Shown: positions 34,463 to 43,585 of the stretch, piece by piece
How the letters are laid out: each line of letters starts with the position of its first letter
Numbering within the stretch: the stretch's first letter is position 1
From: Thalassobellus citreus
GTDB lineage: Bacteria > Bacteroidota > Bacteroidia > Flavobacteriales > Flavobacteriaceae
Reading direction: 5' to 3'
Length of the DNA stretch: 64,000 bases
Assembly: GCF_044385915.1 (NCBI RefSeq)
Contig: NZ_JBISCC010000117.1
Span: 62,001-126,000, forward strand
Translations under genes and position numbers: made by a program
Notes under the pieces: model-generated
What the model was told of the DNA's origin: nothing
The model's input: the letters and a program-made list of their open reading frames with translations, nothing else
Databases searched by the model: none

Positions 34463-37400
34463 ATGACTAAAAAAAATATTGTCTTATTATTATTGGCTAT
34501 AAGTTTTAGTTTCCAGATTATAGCACAGCAATCTGCTACATATACAAGTAGTTTAGTTGATTATCAGAAGGCGTTGTCGCTTTATAATAATCAACAATAC
34601 CTTGCTTCTCAATCGTTATTTGGTAGTGTACAAAAAACAGCGAAAGAAGACGTTTTGAAATCAGAATGTGCATATTATATAGCAAATTGTGCGGTGCGTT
34701 TAAACCAACAAAATGCAGATAGTTTAGTTGAAGATTTTGTAAAAGACTATCCAACAAGTACTAAAAGAAATACGGCTTTTGTAGATGTTGCCGATTATTA
34801 TTTCACGAATGGAAAATATGCTTATGCTAGAAAATGGTATAATAAAGTAGACGAAAATGCATTAGGTAAAAAAGAAAAGCAAAAGTTCTATTTTAATAAT
34901 GGTTACACTGCATTTTCAACAAAGCAATTTAAAGATGCTAAAAAGTATTTGAGTAAAGTTGAAAACACTCCAGAATATGGTTCGCAAGCAAAATACTATA
35001 TAGGTTTTATGGCTTATGAAGGCGATGATTATGATAGAGCAAACGAATATTTCGATCAAGTAAGCGATCAAGAGCGATACAAAGAAAAGCTATCGTATTA
35101 TCAAGCCGATTTAAATTTTAAACTCGGAAATTTTGAAAAAGCTATTGCCCTTGCTAAAGAAAGAATAGAAACCAGTGATGCGGCTGAAGTATCTGAACTT
35201 TCTAAAATAATAGGCGAAAGCTATTTTAATTTAAAAAAGTATGCTGAAGCTATTCCTTTTCTAACAGCATATAAAGGGAAAAAAGGAAAACGTGATAGAA
35301 CGGCAAAATGGAATAATACAGATTATTACCAATTAGGGTACGCGCATTATAAACAAGGCGATTTTGAAAATGCTATTTCAGAGTTTAATAAAATAATTGG
35401 TGGTAATAATGCTATTGCTCAAAATGCTTATTATCATTTAGGTGAGAGTTATATTAATGTTGATAAAAAACAAGAAGCTTTAAATGCCTTTAGAAATGCG
35501 TCTCAAATGGATTTCGATTTAAAAATTCAAGAAGATGCTTGGTTAAATTATGCTAAAATTAGTTATGAAATCGGGAATCCATATCAATCGGTACCTCAAG
35601 TCTTAGCTGGTTATTTAGAAAAATATCCGAATACGAGTTATAAAGATGAAGTTGAAACGCTTTTGATTGATTCTTACATCACATCAAAAAACTATAAAGA
35701 AGCTTTGAAACTATTAAAAGGAAAAAATAGTTTCGAAAATAAAGTGGCTTATCAAAAAGTAGCCTTTTATAGAGGCATTGAGTTAAATAATGAAAATCAG
35801 TATTTAGAAGCAGAATCGCTTTTTGATGCATCTTTAAAAGAACCTAGAGATCCAAAATACACAGCACGAGCAACGTTTTGGAAAGCTGAATCCGATTATA
35901 ACTTAACTAATTACGATGATGCTTTAGTTGGTTTTAAACAGTTTCAACAGCAACCCGAATCGACATCAACACCAGAAATAGAAAATATAGATTATAATTT
36001 GGCTTACACGTATTTTAAATTGAAAAATTACCCACAAGCAACGCAATATTTCAATCAATTTATTTCTAAAAGAAAAGATGATAAAGTAAGATTAAATGAT
36101 GCCTATTTAAGATTAGGAGATGCTTATTTTGTGTCTAGTGAATATACCAACGCTATTAATGCTTACGAAAAAGCTATTAAGCTAAGCGAGATAGAATCAG
36201 ATTATGCCTTTTTTCAAAAAGCAATAAGTATTGGATATGCGGGGCAATCTTCAAAAAAAATAAAAGAGTTAGATGCCTTTATTTCTAAATATCCAAAATC
36301 TAAATTACGAGATGATGCCTTATACGAATTGGGGAATTCTTATGTAAAAGCGAATGAAACAGATAAAGCGATGCAGGTTTATAATCGTTTAAGTAGTGAG
36401 TATAAAATGAGCTCTTTTGTACCAAAAGCGTTGTTGCGTCAAGGATTGGTTTATTATAACGGAAGTGAAAATGATCGAGCATTAACCAAATTCAAGAAAG
36501 TTGCTGGCAGTTATCCAGGAACTCCAGAGGCAGTTCAGGCTGTTTCTACAGCGCGTTTAATTTATATCGATTTAGGGCGTGTTGATGATTATGCGGCTTG
36601 GGTACGGACTTTAGATTATGTTGAGGTTACAGATGCCGATTTAGATAATGCCACTTACGAAGCTGCCGAAAAACAATATTTAGATAATAATACCGATAAG
36701 GCCATCAAACAATTTAACGGTTATTTAAATGAGTTTCCAAACGGTATACACACTTTACAAGCTCATTTTTATGTAGCACAATTGTATTATAAAAAAGACT
36801 TACTTGCAAATGCAGCACCACATTATAAATATGTTGTAGATGCCTCAAGAAGTGAATATTCAGAGGAAGCCTTATCGCGTTTATCTCAGTTTTATTTAGA
36901 ATCTAAAAATTGGAATACTGCCATTCCTTTATTGAAAACCTTAGAGGAAGAAGCTAATTTTCCGCAGAATGTAGTATTTGCGCAGTCTAATTTAATGAAA
37001 GCTAATTATCAATTAGAAAACTATGATGATGCGGTTTCTTATGCCGAAAAAGTATTGGAAAAATCAAAAATTGATAATAAAATTAAAAGTGATGCGCACA
37101 TTATTATTGCACGTTCTGCTGTAAAAACAGGAAATGAAGACCGAGCAAAAGTAGCGTATGCAGAAGTTGAAAAAACAGCAACAGGTGAAGCAGCAGCTGA
37201 AGCTTTATATTACAATGCTTATTTTAAAAATAAAGAAGGTAAATACGAAGCTTCTAATAAATCAGTACAAAAATTAGCTAAAGATTTTTCAGGTTACAAA
37301 TATTATAGTGCTAAAGGTTTAGTGTTAATGGCAAAGAATTTTTATGCTTTAAATGATGCGTTTCAAGCCACTTATATTTTAGAAAGTGTTATTGAAAATT

Positions 37401-37504
37401 TTAAAGAATTTGACGATGTTGTTGATGAAGCCAAAGCGGAATTAAGTAAAATAAAAATGGAAGAAGCTAAAACAAATTCATCTATACAATCTGAAGAGAA
37501 TTAA
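34463..37504 (+). CDS. Large TPR-repeat protein, periplasmic
   Basis: A 1013-residue protein with signal peptide (cleavage near IIAQ) and tetratricopeptide-like repeats along the whole length (YYQLGYAHYKQGDFENAI, YLRLGDAYFVSSEYTNAI, YELGNSYVKANETDKAM and others). It acts as a binding scaffold, probably in the periplasm or at the outer membrane. The gene pair TPR protein plus TonB-receptor-like barrel is a recurrent flavobacterial arrangement. The substrate is unknown. A family B repeat lies in the 132-bp gap before the partner gene. Confidence 0.82.
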   Translation: MTKKNIVLLLLAISFSFQIIAQQSATYTSSLVDYQKALSLYNNQQYLASQSLFGSVQKTAKEDVLKSECAYYIANCAVRLNQQNADSLVEDFVKDYPTSTKRNTAFVDVADYYFTNGKYAYARKWYNKVDENALGKKEKQKFYFNNGYTAFSTKQFKDAKKYLSKVENTPEYGSQAKYYIGFMAYEGDDYDRANEYFDQVSDQERYKEKLSYYQADLNFKLGNFEKAIALAKERIETSDAAEVSELSKIIGESYFNLKKYAEAIPFLTAYKGKKGKRDRTAKWNNTDYYQLGYAHYKQGDFENAISEFNKIIGGNNAIAQNAYYHLGESYINVDKKQEALNAFRNASQMDFDLKIQEDAWLNYAKISYEIGNPYQSVPQVLAGYLEKYPNTSYKDEVETLLIDSYITSKNYKEALKLLKGKNSFENKVAYQKVAFYRGIELNNENQYLEAESLFDASLKEPRDPKYTARATFWKAESDYNLTNYDDALVGFKQFQQQPESTSTPEIENIDYNLAYTYFKLKNYPQATQYFNQFISKRKDDKVRLNDAYLRLGDAYFVSSEYTNAINAYEKAIKLSEIESDYAFFQKAISIGYAGQSSKKIKELDAFISKYPKSKLRDDALYELGNSYVKANETDKAMQVYNRLSSEYKMSSFVPKALLRQGLVYYNGSENDRALTKFKKVAGSYPGTPEAVQAVSTARLIYIDLGRVDDYAAWVRTLDYVEVTDADLDNATYEAAEKQYLDNNTDKAIKQFNGYLNEFPNGIHTLQAHFYVAQLYYKKDLLANAAPHYKYVVDASRSEYSEEALSRLSQFYLESKNWNTAIPLLKTLEEEANFPQNVVFAQSNLMKANYQLENYDDAVSYAEKVLEKSKIDNKIKSDAHIIIARSAVKTGNEDRAKVAYAEVEKTATGEAAAEALYYNAYFKNKEGKYEASNKSVQKLAKDFSGYKYYSAKGLVLMAKNFYALNDAFQATYILESVIENFKEFDDVVDEAKAELSKIKMEEAKTNSSIQSEEN

Positions 37505-37524
37505 TTGTTAGTTCGAGTTAAATT

Positions 37525-37616
37525 GTCATTCCTGCGAAGGCAGGAATCTTATAAAATAAAACCTGAATTATTATAATGTGGATTCCCGATTTCGTGGGAA
37601 TTATTAGGAGTCAATC
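37525..37616. repeat. Family B palindromic repeat pair
   Basis: GTCATTCCTGCGAAGG..GGAATCT (37525-37549) followed by a degenerate inverted copy GGATTCCCGATTTCGTGGGAATTA. It lies between the TPR gene and the barrel gene. Confidence 0.75.
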
Positions 37617-37636
37617 AAATAAAAAACAAATAAAAT

Positions 37637-39364
37637 ATGCGAAAGCACATAAAACAAATATTAACAACGGTTTTTACATTAACCCTATTTTTAGGTTTTT
37701 CTCAAAGCAGAAAGAACGACACCATTAATACAGGTGTGATAGATGTTGTAAAACCATATACGCCATCTATTTCTGATGCTTTTAAGGTAAAAGAAATTCC
37801 GTCTTTAGAAGATGAAACTACAGAAACAAAAAAGGATATTAAGTATAATATATTTTCATTTCCAGTAGCATCAACATTTACACCTGCAAAAGGAAAAGCA
37901 GCGGTTGTAGAAAAGGCAAAACCTATAAAGTTATATGATAATTATGCGACTTTAGGAGTAGGAACCTATACTACTATTTTAGGCGAAGTTTATTTAAATC
38001 ATGCTATTAGTAGAAACGAAAGTGTTGGAGGCTATTTAAGTCATCATTCTTCTGCCGGTGGTATTGAAGGTTTATCTTTTGATGATAATTTTTCAAACTC
38101 AAAAATTAATGTGAATTATGCCTCTCGTTTACGAGATTTAGCGTGGAATGTAGAAGCAGGATTTCAGCATCAAATGTATAATTGGTATGGTGTGCCGCAA
38201 TCTATAATTCCGCAAGCGCAAACAGATGGCATTGAAGTCGATCATTCGTTTTTTAATGCACATTTTGGTGGTGATATAAGTTTTGAAGATACTTATATTA
38301 ATTCAGGAAGTTTCTTTTTTAGACGTTTTGGAGATAACCAAGGTTCTGGTGAAAATAGATTTATAGCAAAAGCAACGGTAGATATTCCAATAAATAGAGA
38401 AGAGGTGTCAACCGATATAAAAATAGATTATTTAGGCGGAACGTTTGATAGAAATTATTTTACAAATCAGGAATTGAATTATGGTAATTTCCAAGTTGGT
38501 ATATCGCCAACGTATCAAATGAAAGAAGATGATTTAACAGTTAATCTTGGGTTTTCTGCTTATTATTTAAACGATAAAGAATCAAGTGGTAGCAAGTTTT
38601 ATATTTATCCAAATGTAACGGCTACTTACAGATTGGTTAACGATGTATTAATTGCTTATGGAGGCATTCAAGGTGATTTAATTCAGAATTCGTATTACGG
38701 ATTTGCAACAGAAAATCAGTTTGTTTCTCCAACGTTATTTATAACGCCAACAGACCAATTATATAACGCTTATGTAGGTTTAAAAGGAAAGTTGTCTAGT
38801 AACATGAGTTATAATATTAGCGGACGTTATATAGCAGATAGAAATAAAGCGCTTTACAGAAATAATGACATAACAACTACAGGAGAAAATTATACTTATG
38901 GGAATTCTTTCGGAATTGTTTATGATGATATAGATACGTTTGGATTTGCAGGAGAAATAAATGTAGATGTTAACCGAAATTTTAAATTAGGATTGAAAGT
39001 GGAATATTTTAGTTATTCTTCCGACAACGAAGCAGAAGCTTGGAACTTACCAGATGTAAAAGGTTCTCTGTTTTTAGATTACCAAATAGATGAAAATTGG
39101 TTTGCTGGTGCTAATTTATTCTACGTAGGAGAACGAAAAGATCAATTCTTTTTAAATGATCCACTTATTGCAGCAACTCCGTTTACTGTTACTTTAGATA
39201 GTTATTTTGATGCTAATGCACATGTTGGTTATCATATAAACGATCAAATTTCGGTATTTGCAAAAGCAAATAATATAGCTAATGAAGGTTACCAACGCTG
39301 GCAAAATTTTCCAGTACAAAGTATTCAGTTTTTAGCGGGTGCTACTTTTAAGTTTGATTTCTAA
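37637..39364 (+). CDS. TonB-dependent-receptor-like outer-membrane barrel
   Basis: A 575-residue outer-membrane protein with signal peptide (cleavage near LGFSQ). It has a short Pro-rich periplasmic segment (VDVVKPYTPSISDAFKVKEIPS) and then beta-strands to a C-terminal strand ending FKFDF, the usual Phe-terminated barrel signal. It lacks an obvious TonB plug, so it is not a full TonB receptor and not a SusC. It probably works with the TPR protein encoded just upstream. Function unknown. Confidence 0.75.
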   Translation: MRKHIKQILTTVFTLTLFLGFSQSRKNDTINTGVIDVVKPYTPSISDAFKVKEIPSLEDETTETKKDIKYNIFSFPVASTFTPAKGKAAVVEKAKPIKLYDNYATLGVGTYTTILGEVYLNHAISRNESVGGYLSHHSSAGGIEGLSFDDNFSNSKINVNYASRLRDLAWNVEAGFQHQMYNWYGVPQSIIPQAQTDGIEVDHSFFNAHFGGDISFEDTYINSGSFFFRRFGDNQGSGENRFIAKATVDIPINREEVSTDIKIDYLGGTFDRNYFTNQELNYGNFQVGISPTYQMKEDDLTVNLGFSAYYLNDKESSGSKFYIYPNVTATYRLVNDVLIAYGGIQGDLIQNSYYGFATENQFVSPTLFITPTDQLYNAYVGLKGKLSSNMSYNISGRYIADRNKALYRNNDITTTGENYTYGNSFGIVYDDIDTFGFAGEINVDVNRNFKLGLKVEYFSYSSDNEAEAWNLPDVKGSLFLDYQIDENWFAGANLFYVGERKDQFFLNDPLIAATPFTVTLDSYFDANAHVGYHINDQISVFAKANNIANEGYQRWQNFPVQSIQFLAGATFKFDF

Positions 39365-39378
39365 AAAGTTAAGTTTTT

Positions 39379-39404
39379 GTCATTCCCGCGCAGGTGAGAA
39401 TCTC
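39379..39404 (+). repeat. Family B repeat, single degenerate copy
   Basis: GTCATTCCCGCGCAGGTGAG followed by AATCTC, just upstream of the DUF1287 gene. Confidence 0.7.
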
Positions 39405-39430
39405 ATAAAAGGAATGAATATACGTGTGTT

Positions 39431-40012
39431 ATGAAAAAACTATTTTTCATTTTATTTATTTTTTGTTTCAGTTTTATTGAAGCTCAAAATATTATTGAGC
39501 AATTAACACTTTCTGATGCAGCTTTAGAATTAACAAAGCAAAAGGTTACTTACGATCCAAGTTATTTTTCAATTGAGTACCCTAACGGAGATGTACCGTC
39601 TAATAAAGGTGTTTGTACAGATGTTGTAATTAGAGCTTACAGGAAATTAGGTGTCGATTTACAAAAGGAAGTACATGAGGATATGAAAGCGCATTTTAAT
39701 TTGTATCCAAAAATATGGGGTTTAAAAACTACAGATAAAAATATTGACCACAGACGTGTTCCTAATTTAATGACATACTTTAAAAGACAAGGCGCAGAGA
39801 AACTAATCTCTAAAAACCCAAATGATTATAAACCTGGTGATGTTGTTTGCTGGAATTTAGGTGGTGCTATTACTCATATTGGTATTGTAGTTAATAAGAA
39901 ATCTAATGAAGGCAAACGATACTTAATTGTCCACAATATTGGAAGTGGTCAAGTTCTAGAAGATTGCTTGTTTAGTTTTAAGATTATTGGGCATTATAGG
40001 TTTAGTATTTAA
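39431..40012 (+). CDS. DUF1287 protein, likely NlpC/P60-type amidase-like
   Basis: A 193-residue exported protein (signal peptide to ~EAQ). The DUF1287 signature runs through GVCTDVVIRAYRKLG (~57-71, candidate catalytic Cys), HRRVPNLMTYF, and PGDVVCWNLGGAITHIGIV (~137-155, candidate His). The arrangement Cys then His resembles papain-like peptidoglycan amidases, but activity is not shown for this family. Confidence 0.82.
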   Translation: MKKLFFILFIFCFSFIEAQNIIEQLTLSDAALELTKQKVTYDPSYFSIEYPNGDVPSNKGVCTDVVIRAYRKLGVDLQKEVHEDMKAHFNLYPKIWGLKTTDKNIDHRRVPNLMTYFKRQGAEKLISKNPNDYKPGDVVCWNLGGAITHIGIVVNKKSNEGKRYLIVHNIGSGQVLEDCLFSFKIIGHYRFSI

Positions 40013-40016
40013 ATTT

Positions 40017-40095
40017 GTCATTCCTGCGAAGGCAGGAATCTTATAAATTCAAACTAAATTAATGTAAAATAGATTCCTGCCTTCGCAGGAATGAC
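40017..40095. repeat. Family B inverted pair (79 bp)
   Basis: Two near-perfect copies of GTCATTCCTGCGAAGG..GGAATCT face each other around a 30-bp AT-rich centre, between converging genes. It could form a long hairpin and terminate transcription from both sides. Confidence 0.88.
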
Positions 40096-40098
40096 AGT

Positions 40099-40794
40099 TT
40101 AGCTTAATCTAGCTAAATAATCAAAATGCTCCCCCTCTAAAACCAATTCACATTTTAATCCAACGGTTTCACAGGCGAGTTCTAAGGTTTTAAAATCTAA
40201 ATACAACCATTTCATAGGTGCTTCTTTTTCGTCTTTGTAAGAAAGGAAATAATCAAGTTCACCATAATAACTAGAGTTGGTATCCATCCAATAACCGTCA
40301 TCTTCATCTTCGTACATATATTTAATATCCGATGAATCTATTAAAATTTGTCCGTTAGGTTTTAACCGACTTTTTAAATGCGTTAAGTGTTTTGAAACTT
40401 GAGTTAATTCTTGAAAGATACCTGTACCATTCATTAGTAATAAAACAGTATCAAAAGTTTCGGTTTCATCTAAAATATTTTTCACTTCAGCATTTAAAAT
40501 ACCACGTTGTTTACAAACTTTAATAGCACCTTTTGATATATCAATCGCTTTAACTTTTAAACCTTTTTCTTGTAAACACAAACTATGACTTCCTGCACCA
40601 CAGCCAACATCCAAAATACTACCTTTTGCTAATTTTACCGCTTGTTGTTCTAGTTTAGGCATCTCATTAAAATCACGAAATAAATAGGGTAGAGGTAATG
40701 TATCCTCATCAGAAATACTGGTAGAAGTAATTATGTCTTCGGTATAATTTTCGTTTTGATAATCTAATAAGGCGTTGCCGAAAAGGTCTTTCAT
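40099..40794 (-). CDS. Class I SAM-dependent methyltransferase
   Basis: A 231-residue cytoplasmic enzyme with SAM motif ILDVGCGAGSHSLCL (~62-76), acidic motif VKAIDISKGAI, DTVLLLMNGTGIF and QILIDSSDIKYMY. The C-terminal half is family-specific. The methyl acceptor cannot be told. Its C-terminus ends 4 bp beyond the family B inverted pair. Confidence 0.85.
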   Translation of the reverse strand: MKDLFGNALLDYQNENYTEDIITSTSISDEDTLPLPYLFRDFNEMPKLEQQAVKLAKGSILDVGCGAGSHSLCLQEKGLKVKAIDISKGAIKVCKQRGILNAEVKNILDETETFDTVLLLMNGTGIFQELTQVSKHLTHLKSRLKPNGQILIDSSDIKYMYEDEDDGYWMDTNSSYYGELDYFLSYKDEKEAPMKWLYLDFKTLELACETVGLKCELVLEGEHFDYLARLS

Positions 40795-40810
40795 TAATAA
40801 TGCTATTTTT

Positions 40811-40835
40811 TCATTTCCGCAAAGGCGGAAATCTC
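40811..40835 (+). repeat. Family B repeat, degenerate single copy
   Basis: TCATTTCCGCAAAGGCGGAA followed by ATCT, between divergent methyltransferase and Cys-cluster genes. Confidence 0.65.
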
Positions 40836-40848
40836 ATAATAAATATAT

Positions 40849-40856
40849 TATTTTTG
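40849..40856 (+). promoter_or_regulatory. -7 box abutting the Cys-cluster gene start
   Basis: TATTTTTG ends 4 bp before the ATG. Transcription would begin at or next to the start codon, so the mRNA is probably leaderless. Confidence 0.65.
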
Positions 40857-40860
40857 CACC

Positions 40861-41352
40861 ATGCAAGACATTATAAATAATCTTCCAAAGCTCGCCAAAG
40901 ATAAGCATAACGAAAACAAAAAATTCTTCGCGAAGCTAAAAAAGAAGCCGCCTAAAAACTTAGATTATGTGATGGAAGATTTGCATGAAGAAGAATTTGA
41001 ACGCACCGATTGTTTAAAATGTGCCAACTGTTGTAAAACTACCGGGCCCTTGTTTACCGATAAGGATGTAGATAGAATTGCTAAACATTTTAGAATGAAA
41101 ACACAGCAATTTATAAGTCAGTATTTGCGAATTGATGAAGAAAATGATTATGTGTTACAAAGTGTGCCTTGTACTTTTTTAGGAGCCGATAATTATTGCT
41201 CTATTTACGATGTTCGACCAAAAGCCTGCAGAGAGTTTCCGCACACCGATAGAAAAAAGTTTCAGCAAATTTCAAACTTAACATTAAAGAATGTAGCTAT
41301 ATGTCCTGCTGCTTTTAATATTGTTGAAGAAATGAAAAAACGAATTAAATAG
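40861..41352 (+). CDS. YkgJ-family Cys-cluster protein
   Basis: A 163-residue cytoplasmic protein with the family metal/Fe-S-type cysteine set: CLKCANCC (~51-58), then CTFLGADNYCSIYDVRPKAC (~103-122) and a final CP. Function is not firmly known; zinc or an Fe-S cluster is usually proposed. The start is secure, because homologues begin with this LPKLAKDKHNENKKFF segment and the next Met is at residue 38. The -7 box touches the start codon. Confidence 0.85.
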   Translation: MQDIINNLPKLAKDKHNENKKFFAKLKKKPPKNLDYVMEDLHEEEFERTDCLKCANCCKTTGPLFTDKDVDRIAKHFRMKTQQFISQYLRIDEENDYVLQSVPCTFLGADNYCSIYDVRPKACREFPHTDRKKFQQISNLTLKNVAICPAAFNIVEEMKKRIK

Positions 41353-41401
41353 GTTTGTTTTTAACTTTTTTTGTACTACCTTTCTTTCTTAAATATTTAG
41401 T

Positions 41402-42244
41402 ATGAAAAAAATATTATTGATATTAATAATTTTATTAGTTAATATTCAAAAGGTAAGTGCTGATAATTGGATGACATCATTTGAAGAAGCTAAAAAAATA
41501 GCATTAGCTACAGATAAATTTTTATTAGTTGATTTTTGGGCATCATGGTGTGGACCATGTAAAAAAATGGATTATGATTCTTGGAGTAAAGAAGATGTTA
41601 GATTATTAATGGCGAATTTTGTGCCTGTAAAAATCGATATTGATTTAAATAGGGATTTGGCTTTGAAGTATGAAGTAAAAGGGATTCCTTTTGTGTTTAT
41701 TATGGATGGTAATGGTAAAGTTCTACATAAAGAAATGAACTATAAATCTAAAAATCAAGTTTTAAATTTACTTGGTAAATATTCTATTAGTACAAATTAT
41801 TTAAAACAATATTTAATTAATTATTATAAAAACCCCAGTTTTGCAACTGCATTCCAGTTGGCTTCTAAATATAGCGATTTTACTATTTATTTAAATGAAA
41901 ACATTAGGAGAGATGTCTTAAATTTATCAAACGAGTATTTTAAAGTTTCTCAAAAAGCATTAAAAAGTAGTGAGTTAGTAAATAAAGATGTTTTTAAGCA
42001 AAAAATAAAGATGTATGAGATTCAAGAAGCTTTAATTTTAAATAAGTTTATTAAAGCAAATAAGTTGTTGGATAAAATAAAAGAAAATTCTTTAAGTCCT
42101 AAGAATAAAGTTTATTATTATTTTTTAAAGTATATCACTTTTAAAGAAATGAAAGATGAAACACAAGCAATAATTTACAAAGAAAAGTTAAGTAATAATT
42201 ATAAATTAAAAGCAGAATTTTTTTTAAAAGCTATTAGTAGTTGA
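41402..42244 (+). CDS. Exported thioredoxin-fold protein
   Basis: A 280-residue protein with signal peptide (cleavage near VSA-D), a thioredoxin domain (~25-130) with redox motif WCGPC (Cys50, Cys53) and KGIPFVFIMDGNG with the cis-Pro, and a helical C-terminal half with no known domain (~130-280, TPR-like). It likely reduces or isomerises disulfides, or accepts electrons, in the periplasm. Confidence 0.83.
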   Translation: MKKILLILIILLVNIQKVSADNWMTSFEEAKKIALATDKFLLVDFWASWCGPCKKMDYDSWSKEDVRLLMANFVPVKIDIDLNRDLALKYEVKGIPFVFIMDGNGKVLHKEMNYKSKNQVLNLLGKYSISTNYLKQYLINYYKNPSFATAFQLASKYSDFTIYLNENIRRDVLNLSNEYFKVSQKALKSSELVNKDVFKQKIKMYEIQEALILNKFIKANKLLDKIKENSLSPKNKVYYYFLKYITFKEMKDETQAIIYKEKLSNNYKLKAEFFLKAISS

Positions 42245-42290
42245 TTTCTTGATAATCAATGGTGAAGTTCTTTAAAAAAACATTTAGGCA

Positions 42291-43577
42291 TTAATCATGA
42301 TTCTTATAAATTAAATATTTAGCTCTTGTTTTTCTGAATTTTTTTAAGCCTTCTTGCCATGTTGCTTTTATTTCAGCTTCACCTAAGCCAGTTTCAATTT
42401 GTTGTTGTAGTTTTTTTGTGCCAGCTAATTTTGTAAAGAATGCGTTGAAAAAAACATCTTTATTTTTAGTGTTATTATAAGCTTCAATAAGCCAACGTAA
42501 ATTCAAAGTATTAAGATTTTCTGTTAAGATTAAATTTTTACCAAAGCATAATTTATCTTGATGTTTTGGATATTTCGAACCAAAATTTGGTTGCGGTGTA
42601 AATTCAAAATCATATAATTCTGCATTTAAAAATGGACTTCCAAAAATTTGAAAGGGAAACTTAGTACCTCTTCCTGCACTTACATTGGTGCCTTCAAAAA
42701 AACACAAGCTAGGATACAGGTTAATAGATTTGTCTTTTGGTAAATTAGGCGACGGATATATTGGTAAGCTATAACTTAGATTATGGTTGTAGTTTTTTAA
42801 AGAGATTACGTTTAATTCACATTGTATACCATTAGCTAACCATTTCTCGCCGTTAATCATTTGCGCGTATTCGCCAATAGTCATACCATGTACTACAGGA
42901 ATTGGATGCATACCAACAAAACTTGAATGCTCAGTTTCTAAAATAGGACCATCAATATAATGCCCGTTAGGGTTTGGTCTGTCTAAAATAATTACAGGAA
43001 TGTTCGCTTCAGCACAAGCTTCCATAACATAGTGTAGTGATGAGATATACGTGTAAAATCGAGCGCCTACATCTTGAATATCAAAAATGATGACGTCTAT
43101 GTTTTTAAGTTGTTCGGGCGATGGCTTTTTGTTTTTTCCGTAAAGAGAAACAATTGGTAATTGGGTTTTGGTATCTATTCCATCTTTTACATGTTCGCCA
43201 GCATCTGCAGTTCCTCTAAAACCATGTTCGGGAGCAAATACTGTTTTTATATTTATGTTTAGAGTTGTTAGAGAATCTACTAAATGCGTATATGTTTTGT
43301 TGTTAGGTTTAGCAGAATTTGATGTAGTTTGTTTAAAAATAACACTTGTTTGATTGGCTACAATTCCAACTTGTTTTCCTTTTAAGAGCCGTAAATAAGA
43401 GGTTGTTTGATTTGCACCAACTATAATGCTTGTATCTTTTTTTACTTCATTTATAACCTCCTTCTGTTTAGTAACTTCAGAGTTCTGGTTTCCAGCTTCA
43501 GATTTCGATAAGTTTGCACAAGAAATCATTACTAAAACAAATAATAAAACTGTATTTTTGAAAATATTAAACCTCAT
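42291..43577 (-). CDS. NamZ-type exo-beta-N-acetylmuramidase (DUF1343), lipoprotein
   Basis: A 428-residue lipoprotein (lipobox MISC, Cys20). The DUF1343 domain shows QVGIVANQTSV (~70-80), VFAPEHGFRG with the conserved Glu-His (~113-122), IDVIIFDIQDVGARFYTYISS, LDRPNPNG and PTPNLP-like PSPNLPKD. NamZ enzymes (GH171) remove terminal N-acetylmuramic acid in peptidoglycan recycling. Its ATG shares one base with the extreme possible start of the divergent permease gene. Confidence 0.85.
   Translation of the reverse strand: MRFNIFKNTVLLFVLVMISCANLSKSEAGNQNSEVTKQKEVINEVKKDTSIIVGANQTTSYLRLLKGKQVGIVANQTSVIFKQTTSNSAKPNNKTYTHLVDSLTTLNINIKTVFAPEHGFRGTADAGEHVKDGIDTKTQLPIVSLYGKNKKPSPEQLKNIDVIIFDIQDVGARFYTYISSLHYVMEACAEANIPVIILDRPNPNGHYIDGPILETEHSSFVGMHPIPVVHGMTIGEYAQMINGEKWLANGIQCELNVISLKNYNHNLSYSLPIYPSPNLPKDKSINLYPSLCFFEGTNVSAGRGTKFPFQIFGSPFLNAELYDFEFTPQPNFGSKYPKHQDKLCFGKNLILTENLNTLNLRWLIEAYNNTKNKDVFFNAFFTKLAGTKKLQQQIETGLGEAEIKATWQEGLKKFRKTRAKYLIYKNHD
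43553..43560 (+). promoter_or_regulatory. -7 box for the permease, inside the namZ-like coding region
   Basis: TATTTTTG, a perfect TAnnTTTG, overlaps early codons of the divergent minus-strand gene and lies 25 bp before the preferred TTG start at 43586. Confidence 0.55.
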
Positions 43578-43585
43578 TGTATAAA

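Noticed and set aside
37637..39364. SusC-type TonB receptor of a polysaccharide utilisation locus
   Set aside because: Too short, no carboxypeptidase-like or plug domain, no SusD neighbour; it pairs with a TPR protein.
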